From: Bacteroidota bacterium
Lineage (GTDB): Bacteria; Bacteroidota; Bacteroidia; Chitinophagales; Chitinophagaceae
DNA: 41,050 nt
Assembly: GCA_018970395.1 (NCBI GenBank)
Contig: JAGWWM010000019.1
Coordinates: 1-41,050, forward strand
Reading direction: 5' to 3'
Positions 32,430 to 39,200 of this stretch are shown piece after piece. Below the pieces are notes generated by a model. The model worked only from the letters and a program-made list of their open reading frames with translations. It made no database searches and was not told the DNA's origin. The stretch's first letter is position 1; every line of letters starts with the position of its first letter. The translations under genes were made by a program, and so were the position numbers.

Positions 32430-33362
32430 ATGAGTATGATTTCTGAAACTGATAAAATTTCTATAAGGTATTATACAAATACGTATGATACGCCTGAACA
32501 CTATTCTCATATGTTCATTGAAGATTTTGGGCGTAATGTAGTTCCAATTTATGGCTCAAAATCAGAATTAATAACTTGTAAATTAGACCCCGACAACAAG
32601 GAGATTATTAAATCACTATATGAGATACTTCCTTCATATAGACAGCATTTTCGTACAAGTTTTAATGAAATTATTTTAGAAACAATAGAATACATTGCTC
32701 AACACATAGTTAATCGAGGCTTTTTAGTTCTTGAACTTGTAAAATATAAAGATGTAAGTGAAAGAGAGTTTTACAAACTTGAAACTGTTTATGGCAAGGA
32801 TATTAAAATCAAAAGGGAAATAATAACTCAAATTATACCTGATGACGTAGCACAAGAATTAGGAAAAAATAAAATAGAAATCCCTCTTGAAAAGTGCTTT
32901 GTAATTGAGTTTCCTAAATCATTAGGTGGAAAAGTAAAATATCTTCAGTTTCTCAAGGAATTTAGAGAGTTAGCAATGCAAAGCCCAATGATGAATTTTT
33001 TAATTAATCCATTGCAAGGACAAGCAGGCTACAACTTAACTGAACATCAAAGATTACACGACTTAGAACTATGGAAAATCACAAAAACATACAACTGGCA
33101 TCACAGAGAAGGTGGTGGGGAAAAATATTCCGGCTTTTATCGCATATATAGACATCTATTATTCCGTAAAAACAAAATCAAACTTCGTGATCATGTCGTA
33201 GAAGAACTTTGTAAAATCGTTTCAACCTTATCAGCAAAGGTTCTTGGACAAAAAGCAGAATTGAAAATTGATGGTTTATTAACAATGGACAAAGTAGAGG
33301 AAAAAATTGAACAATGGAAAACAGGACAATTAGACCCTAAAACAATCAGCGATGTATTGTAA
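32430..33362 (+). CDS. Unrecognised soluble partner of the membrane protein
   Basis: A 310-residue protein, chosen from the ATG at 32430; a TTG at 32412 and an ATG at 32436 are alternatives. The first half is mixed alpha/beta (IRYYTNTYDTPEHYSHMFIE, NRGFLVLELVKYKDV). The second half is helical and basic (LHDLELWKITKTYNWHHREG, YRIYRHLLFRKNKIKLRDHV, VVEELCKIVSTLSAKVLGQK). No catalytic motif is clear, and there is no signal or membrane segment. It starts five bases after the stop of the 839-residue gene and has the same AT-rich composition, so the two form one unit. A long inverted repeat follows its stop. It may be a sensor or effector working with the membrane protein; this is inference. Confidence 0.65.
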   Translation: MSMISETDKISIRYYTNTYDTPEHYSHMFIEDFGRNVVPIYGSKSELITCKLDPDNKEIIKSLYEILPSYRQHFRTSFNEIILETIEYIAQHIVNRGFLVLELVKYKDVSEREFYKLETVYGKDIKIKREIITQIIPDDVAQELGKNKIEIPLEKCFVIEFPKSLGGKVKYLQFLKEFRELAMQSPMMNFLINPLQGQAGYNLTEHQRLHDLELWKITKTYNWHHREGGGEKYSGFYRIYRHLLFRKNKIKLRDHVVEELCKIVSTLSAKVLGQKAELKIDGLLTMDKVEEKIEQWKTGQLDPKTISDVL

Positions 33363-33392
33363 AGACTTTGGAAATGAGAAAAAAGGGCGAAC

Positions 33393-33525
33393 CACTAACA
33401 TCGGCTATACGCAAGCAGGGGTTTAGTGCTTCGTAAGACAGGAAAGTAGTAAATATGGAGTTCAGTGCTTCCTGGGATGTTCAGTAGTAAAAATCCCTGC
33501 ATGCGTCTAGCTGAGAACAGTTAAG
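33393..33525. repeat. Long imperfect inverted repeat, gene-cassette (attC-like) structure
   Basis: CGGCTATACGCAAGCAGGGG begins at 33401, and its inverted partner lies at about 33490-33513 (AATCCCTGCATGCGTCTAGC). The arms match in about 19 of 23 positions around a loop of some 70 bases. Inside are two near-copies of GTTYAGTGCTTC, at 33421 and 33460. CTAAC at the left end and GTTAAG at the right end recall attC core ends. It begins 30 bases after the gene pair stops and ends on the DUF4248 stop codon. I have the unverified impression of having seen such sequences scattered in Bacteroidota genomes. Confidence 0.55.
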
Positions 33526-33742
33526 GCTCCCCCAAATAATCTACAATCAACTTAACCTGGCTTGGCGTTAAAATTTTTTTTCTTGGCTTAAATCCCAATT
33601 CTCCCAATTGCTTTTTCAAATTTTCATTTTGCCGTACCCAACGACTTAATTGAGTGCTAGCACTACTTTTATTACTATTAGGGAAGTAGAGCATTGCAAG
33701 CTCGCAATACCCATAGGATCGTAAATTAAATTCTTTTTCCAT
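33521..33742 (-). CDS. DUF4248 family protein
   Basis: A 73-residue protein of the DUF4248 family. Its recognisable blocks are FNLRSYGYCELAMLYFPN, LSRWVRQNENLKKQLGELGF and LTPSQVKLIVDYLGEP. The first half resembles a small helix-turn-helix-like fold, and such proteins are frequent next to integrases in Bacteroidota elements. It lies just downstream of the integrase terminator on the same strand and is probably expressed on its own. Its function is not known; a recombination-direction or regulatory role is possible. Confidence 0.82.
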   Translation of the reverse strand: MEKEFNLRSYGYCELAMLYFPNSNKSSASTQLSRWVRQNENLKKQLGELGFKPRKKILTPSQVKLIVDYLGEP

Positions 33743-33767
33743 TCCGTATTCGTTCGTAAGTGTTCAC

Positions 33768-33793
33768 AAAAAAGCCCCGGTTTTCCAGGGCTT
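33768..33793 (-). terminator. Intrinsic terminator of the integrase gene
   Basis: On the minus strand AAGCCCTGG pairs with CCGGGGCTT (eight of nine pairs plus one wobble) across an AAAA loop, followed by six T. It starts five bases after the integrase stop. It is a typical intrinsic terminator and separates the integrase from the DUF4248 gene. Confidence 0.85.
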
Positions 33794-33797
33794 CGTT

Positions 33798-35036
33798 TTA
33801 GTTTGCCAGTGTTAATCGTGTTCCTAATTTTTGGGAGAGTAGTAGCATATCTTCTCCAACCTTTTGGTCAACAATTCGGGCGTAGTGCTGGGTGCTGTTG
33901 ATGTTCTTGTGACCAAGCATTTTACTTACCGTTTCAATGGGCACGCCATTCATCATGGTTACCGTAGTGGCGAAGGTATGTCGTGCCACATGGAATGATA
34001 ATGACTTTCCGATTCCACATAAATCGGCTAGTTCTTTTAAGTAAGCATTGATTTTCTGATTACTCAGCATAGGTATTACCGTGTCTTCCGGTTCAAGAGC
34101 TTCCAAGATGCAATACTTCCGTATAATCTCCATGGGAATATTTAACAAAGGGATATTCGCTCGACCACCGGTCTTTTGTCTGCGTGTACGAATCCAGTAG
34201 CCGCCTTCATTATGCTCAATCTCGCTTCGCTTGAGCTTTTTTACATCAATGTAGGCAAGTCCTGTAAAGCAGGAAAAAACGAAGAAATCGCGCACTCGAT
34301 TTAGCCGATCAAAAGGGGAGTTGAATTCCATGAGCTTCTTCAATTCATCTTCGGTTAGATAAGGGCGATCGACTTCCTTCATGCCTAGACTAATACCTGC
34401 AAAGGGATCTTTTAGCAGCCAGCCATGTCGGATAGCCAAGCAAGTAATCCGTTTGAGATTCTGTAAAAACTTGGTGGCGGTGTTGTGATTGCATCCCATT
34501 TCCGTTTTCAGGTACATGGAATACTGGGTAATCATGTAGTGATCAATCGCTTTAAGCGAAACATCATCCGTTTTGTAATACTTCATCAGAAAATTCCGCA
34601 TGTGGTTCTTTGCGGTGTTGTACTTCTGGAAGGTGGCATAGCTAGTTTCCTTACCGATAAGCTTTTTCAAGCCTTCCACATGCTCTTCCCAGCTCTCTAT
34701 GAGCATTCGGGTTTTGGCGGAGTTTGTTCCTACGATAGCATCACGAAGGTCAGTTGCCAGTACTTCGTCCTTGACGGAAAGGAGCTCATTGTACTTTTTG
34801 TGAGCTCTGACTTTGACGGCTTCAATGTAATCATTGAAAAGCCTGGCTTCATCTGTTCTGCCCTTCATTTGATACCGAGCAGCATCCCAGCGTTCTGGTT
34901 CGATGAAGCGTTTCAATCTAAGGGATACTTTATCCCCGTTAATGTTGATGCGAAGCATCACGGGACATTCCCCGTTTTTCTTTTCCTTAGACCGGTTGAT
35001 GAAAAAAACCAGACTAAAAGTTGTTTTTGACGACAT
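33798..35036 (-). CDS. Tyrosine recombinase (integrase), IntDOT-like
   Basis: A 412-residue site-specific recombinase of the Bacteroidota conjugative-element kind. It has an N-terminal arm-binding domain (FFINRSKEKKNGECPVMLRI, about 8-90), a SAM-like core-binding domain (about 105-200) and a catalytic domain. Catalytic parts seen are RQKTG near 285, HVARHTFATT near 348, LGHKNINSTQHYARIV with the nucleophilic Tyr near 386. The first catalytic arginine, normally in a GLR context, is replaced by alanine (FTGLAYIDV). The related IntDOT also lacks it. The ATG at 35036 is preferred over an in-frame TTG at 35045. It is transcribed away from tRNA-Ser, with the attachment-like repeats just upstream, and should move the element to its left. 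Confidence 0.93.
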   Translation of the reverse strand: MSSKTTFSLVFFINRSKEKKNGECPVMLRININGDKVSLRLKRFIEPERWDAARYQMKGRTDEARLFNDYIEAVKVRAHKKYNELLSVKDEVLATDLRDAIVGTNSAKTRMLIESWEEHVEGLKKLIGKETSYATFQKYNTAKNHMRNFLMKYYKTDDVSLKAIDHYMITQYSMYLKTEMGCNHNTATKFLQNLKRITCLAIRHGWLLKDPFAGISLGMKEVDRPYLTEDELKKLMEFNSPFDRLNRVRDFFVFSCFTGLAYIDVKKLKRSEIEHNEGGYWIRTRRQKTGGRANIPLLNIPMEIIRKYCILEALEPEDTVIPMLSNQKINAYLKELADLCGIGKSLSFHVARHTFATTVTMMNGVPIETVSKMLGHKNINSTQHYARIVDQKVGEDMLLLSQKLGTRLTLAN

Positions 35037-35126
35037 AAGGCGCAATTAGAATAATTGAGCCCCCCATTTTTTACAAAATTACTTTACCACTTTGGTTAAA
35101 GCAAGGATACTTCTATGATTCTCCGT

Positions 35127-35231
35127 CCGCAAATGTTCGCCGGTGTTCGTACACTGGTAACCCCTTTTTGATTTTTGAAAAGGGGTTACCAGAAGGAAAC
35201 CCAGTTGGCGGTCAAAAACGAACATTGGCGG
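35127..35231. repeat. Nested inverted repeats, probable attachment region
   Basis: Two inverted repeats are nested. The inner is a perfect 14-base stem, TGGTAACCCCTTTT at 35155-35168 with AAAAGGGGTTACCA at 35178-35191, around a nine-base loop. The outer pairs CCGCAAATGTTCG (35127-35139) with CGAACATTGGCGG (35219-35231), 12 of 13 matching. GTGTTCGTACAC at 35143-35154 is a further near-palindrome. It lies between the integrase start and tRNA-Ser, the expected place of core and arm sites. The crossover position cannot be defined without the other junction. Confidence 0.6.
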
Positions 35232-35242
35232 AAATTCAAAGA

Positions 35243-35279
35243 ATAAAAAAAGTGTGTAAATCAAGGACTTACACACTTT
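35243..35279 (-). terminator. Intrinsic terminator of tRNA-Ser
   Basis: A perfect 11-base stem (AAAGTGTGTAA with TTACACACTTT) around a nine-base loop, followed on the minus strand by a run of T. It begins 25 bases beyond the tRNA 3' end, so it should end the tRNA transcript. A second small perfect stem, AACAGTT with AACTGTT, sits between it and the tRNA at 35282-35298. Confidence 0.8.
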
Positions 35280-35303
35280 CGAACAGTTGCGAACTGTTTT
35301 CAG

Positions 35304-35388
35304 CGGAGAGAGAGGGATTCGAACCCCCGGACCTGTTACAGTCAACGGTTTTCAAGACCGCCGCATTCGACCGCTCTGCCATCTCTCC
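35304..35388 (-). tRNA. tRNA-Ser (anticodon UGA)
   Basis: An 85-base class II tRNA on the minus strand. The acceptor stem is GGAGAGA with TCTCTCC, the discriminator base is G, and the D arm follows ATGGCAGAGCGGTCGAATG. The anticodon stem-loop is CGGTCTTGAAAACCG with anticodon TGA, followed by a long variable arm typical of serine tRNAs and the T arm GGTTCGAATCC. CCA is not encoded. Its 3' end faces the integrase, the usual geometry for tRNA-targeting elements. No second copy of the tRNA 3' end was noticed in the window. Confidence 0.97.
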
Positions 35389-35444
35389 GCGGCAAAAATA
35401 CAGTCAATTCAACTATGAGCAAAATGAAAATTCAAGAAGCCGCC

Positions 35445-35501
35445 GAAGCGGCTGTTATCCGCTTCGCTGTTGTCTTGTTGTGCGCCACGAGTAATCGTGG
35501 C
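35445..35501. repeat. Two small palindromes in the spacer between tRNA-Ser and the repair gene
   Basis: Two perfect seven-base stems: GAAGCGG/CCGCTTC (35445-35465, loop of seven) and GCCACGA/TCGTGGC (35484-35501, loop GTAA). No T run follows, so they are not classic terminators. Just beyond is a CAACCTC direct repeat at about 35523-35540. They may be REP-like elements or leftover terminator stems of the adjacent gene. Confidence 0.45.
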
Positions 35502-35520
35502 TGTTGTCGGGTTCAAGAAC

Positions 35521-35913
35521 CTACAACCTCCAACCTCCAACTTCTTGCGCAGGATCCCAAAACTTTTGATCAAAATCAACAACCTGGTTGTCTCTGACCT
35601 CAATGCCTTCCGACCGCAATAATTCCTCCATTTCAGTAGGCGTAGAAAAATGATGCTTGCCGCTTAAAATGCCATCTCGATTGACGACACGATGTGCAGG
35701 CACATAGGGTAAAACTGTATGAGATGCATTCATCGCCCAACCCACCATGCGCGCTGAAGAACGAGCGCCCAGGCAGGCTGCAATGGCACCATAACTGGTT
35801 ACCCTGCCATAAGGGATCAGTCGCACTATGGCATATACGTCTTCAAAAAAAGTATAAGGGGTGGGTGGTAGGTCAGACCGATTTTTATTGATCGCTGTTT
35901 TCTTTGCCGGCAT
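35521..35913 (-). CDS. Alkyltransferase-like protein (ATL), MGMT fold
   Basis: A 130-residue protein of the O6-alkylguanine methyltransferase-like fold. It has the winged-helix pattern IPYGRVTSYGAIAACLGA (about 32-49) and the DNA-binding segment RMVGWAMNAS (about 54-64). The active-site motif, normally PCHRV, here reads VPAHRVVN near residue 72. The cysteine that accepts the alkyl group is replaced by alanine, so this is not a methyltransferase. It is an ATL protein that flags alkylated guanines for nucleotide excision repair. Its start lies 29 bases inside the DUF5522 gene, so the two are co-transcribed. It belongs to the chromosomal side of the window. Confidence 0.9.
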   Translation of the reverse strand: MPAKKTAINKNRSDLPPTPYTFFEDVYAIVRLIPYGRVTSYGAIAACLGARSSARMVGWAMNASHTVLPYVPAHRVVNRDGILSGKHHFSTPTEMEELLRSEGIEVRDNQVVDFDQKFWDPAQEVGGWRL

Positions 35914-36091
35914 GTTTCCGTTCTTTCAGGAGTAAGTTACGACGAGAAGGAGGTACGTTCTCATAGTCGAAGGGGCAGTGCAGACAGCCGTGCCCGCAAC
36001 AAAACCCTTTTTCTAAATGGTAATGCGCGGTAAAGACCATATACCCATCTTTATCGTAGTAAAAATCTTTCCCTTCTACCAAGTGCTTCAT
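35885..36091 (-). CDS. DUF5522 family protein
   Basis: A 68-residue protein with the conserved core YYDKDGYMVFTAHYHLEKGF and the CCGHGCLHCPFDY cysteine cluster, matching the DUF5522 family of Bacteroidota. Four cysteines and one histidine in a short stretch suggest metal binding. It precedes and overlaps the ATL gene, so the two may work together in DNA repair or nucleic-acid handling, but the function is not known. Confidence 0.85.
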   Translation of the reverse strand: MKHLVEGKDFYYDKDGYMVFTAHYHLEKGFCCGHGCLHCPFDYENVPPSRRNLLLKERKHAGKENSDQ

Positions 36092-36288
36092 ACCTACGAA
36101 GTAAACGTAAGGAAGGGAGTAACGCTTTTTTTGTTTAATTCAAATATCTATTTAGTACACTTAAAACTAACAGATTCGTATAGAAAAATACATTAATATT
36201 GCTACGCGAATAATCGAACATTATCAATTAGCTTACCACTTTTTGTGTTGGTGTACAACGCTGAAAGTGTTTTTCACAACTTGTCAGC

Positions 36289-39200
36289 ATGAAAAGGTTG
36301 ATTTACAGGCATCCTCTTTTTTATACGCTTTTATTTTTGTTTCAGTTTTTTCTCGCTACAGCTCAAAATTTAGTCAACAATGGGGACTTTGAGCAAGGGG
36401 ATGGAAGCATTGCGATTGGATTTTCTTCAGATTATACCTTAATACTTCCTACGGGTAACACTTCTGTTCGACAGTTTGGTATCGGAACCAATCCTCAGCT
36501 TTTTAACACATCCAGCTTTATAAGTATGGGTGATCACACTACAGGTACGGGGAAAATGATGATAGTTGACGGAATAAATAATAATGGTAATCCGGAACCT
36601 TTTTTCTGGAGAGTCAACAATAGCGGTGAAATTTGTGGCTTGCAAACCGGTGTGACCTATACTTTCAGCTACTGGATTAAATCCATCTATAATTCCTCAA
36701 TTCCCAATGCCTCTGTAGCAAACATTGGTATTAAATGGAACAATGTTCAAGGACAATCAGGTCAAGGATTTCTTAATCCTGTTTCCGGAAGCCCATTTGC
36801 TCCCGCCCCCGGAGCTGCTTGGCAAAAAGTAACCTATCAGTTCATTCCCACCAACGCTTGCGTAAGGATTGAAATGTTTAATTGGAACGGGAGTCTTGCC
36901 GGCAACGATTTTGCTATTGATGATATTGAATTGTTGCCCCCTGTTCAGCCGCTCACTTTATCTTTCTCTCCCAATAATATTTCCTGTCCGGGTGCCAATG
37001 ACGGTTTTATTGCAGCTTATGGAAAAGGGGGCGTAAAGCCATATACCTATTTACTAACTGGCGGAGTAACGCTTAATAATACAACCGGTATTTTCCAGAA
37101 TCTCTCTCCCGGCAATTACAATATTAGTGTCCGAGATGCCAATGGTACGGTAACGACTCCCGTAGCTGTTACACTGACTCAAGCTGCCGGCGGGCTTACC
37201 ATTACCGGTGCGCCTACAGGCACTTTTTGTTCAGGACAGTCTATAGCCCTTACCGCTTCGGGAGCTCCCGCTGGAGCCTCTTACACCTGGACTGTTCCTC
37301 CGTCAACTACCCCTGTTTCCAGTAACGCCTCGCTGAATGCCATCGTTACAAATACCACCACTTATCAAGTTACTTCCTCTTCTTCTATTCCTATACCCTC
37401 CCGTGATTTGATTAATAATGGTAATTTCTCCAGCGGAAATGCCGATTTTTATACGGATTATAGATTTTTCTCCGCCGGTTCAGGCGGGGTGCAGCGTGCT
37501 TATGGTATTACTCAAAGCGCGTTTGCATTTTATACCGGATTTTCCTTCTGTGCACTTGCCCGAGGAGGAACCGGAAATATGATGGTGTTCGACGGATCAA
37601 CCATTGCCAATGATAAAGTGTGGTGCCAGAAAGTGCCGGTTAAAGCAGGAGAGACCTACACGTTCACTTACCATGTTCAGTCACTGGTAGATCGTGCAGG
37701 CAATAAACCCTCAGCAAATCTGGAAGTGCAGATCAACGGGGTGCCTTTAAGCTCAGCAACCAACCCCCAATTAGCGCCTCAATTTGCCTGTTCGTGGGAA
37801 CCACGAACCTATACTTGGAATTCAGGAACCAATACAGTGGCGGATATCTGCATTTTTAATCGTGTGCTAAACGACAATGGAAATGATTTTGCACTGGATG
37901 ATATTAGTTTTACCTCACCTCCTTCAACCACGACCTGTACCCCTTCTGCAAGTGTTACCATTACTCCTTCTGCCAGCTGTTGCAGCGTTTCTGCCGGCAC
38001 TACTACGAATGCCTGTACCAATGCAGCGCTATCTGCTCCTATTACGCATACCACTTCTGGTGCAACCGGCATTGGTGCAGCTACGGGTTTACCGACCGGG
38101 GTGACAGCAGCCTGGGTTCCGGCATCCAATAGTATTTCAATCAGCGGGACTCCAACAGTGACAGGGACTTTTAATTATACGATTCCTGTAACCGGAGCTA
38201 CTTGTACAGGTATCAATGCGACAGGAATAATCATCGTTAAACCCAAACCAATCGCAACTGCATCCAGCAATGGTTCTGTTTGTGTTGGTTCAACTCTTTC
38301 ATTGACTGCTACTTCTTCCATTGCCGGCGCTTCGTTTGCCTGGTCCGGACCCGGTTATACTTCAACTACTCAAAATCCTACAGTTAGTACAGCCGCTACT
38401 ACAGCCATGTCGGGTACTTACTCTGTAACGGCTACTGCTAACGGATGCTCCAGCAATTCTGCTACCACATCTGTTACCGTGAATACCTCTGTAAGTCCTA
38501 CGGTTACCTGCCTCTCTTCCAATAACTCATCCGTTACTTTTGGATGGAATCCGTTATCGGGAGCTACGGGTTATGATGCGACCTACACCATTAATGGAGG
38601 CACTCCGATTCCCGCACCGGCTATTACTGCTCCATATACAATTAACGGATTGAGTCCCAATGATGAAGTGTTTTTAACAGTAACACCTTTAGGTGGAACT
38701 TGTTTTAGTGCCGGCACCAATGGTCCTACAGCCTGCAAAGCAGTTGCCTGCACTACACCCAACCCCGGCACAATCACGGGCAATGCCTCTATTTGTATTG
38801 GGGGTACTACTACTTTGAGTTCAATCGGTGGAGATCCTGGCGGCAGCTGGACTTCATTAAATCCCAATATTGCTTCTGTTGATGCGTCCGGTGTGGTAAC
38901 AGGTGTTGCTGCCGGTACGGCTAAGATCAAATACGAGGTAAGCTCGGGTACTCCTGGCGCGATTTGTACAGCAAGCGCAACATTTAATGTAATTGTGACT
39001 GCGGGCACCACGCTCACTGCTCCTTCTAATTCAAGTGTATTTGTATGTATAGATTCGTTGATGGAGGAGGTGACGTTTGTGACGACGGGGGCTTCTGGTA
39101 TTGCGGGTGATGGGGATGCGAGCGGTGTGAATGGATTACCACCGGGTGTGAGCGCAAACTTTTTAAATGATGTGATCACGCTCAGGGGTACTCCAACCCT

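Noticed and set aside
34485-35030. A 181-residue plus-strand frame over the integrase
   Set aside because: It is antisense to a complete, motif-bearing recombinase and shows no domain of its own.
35409-35603. Short frames on both strands between tRNA-Ser and the ATL gene
   Set aside because: The region is full of palindromes and a CAACCTC repeat, the frames overlap ATL, and no domain is seen.
35521-35913. Active O6-methylguanine methyltransferase
   Set aside because: The active-site cysteine is alanine (PAHRV), so it is an ATL protein.
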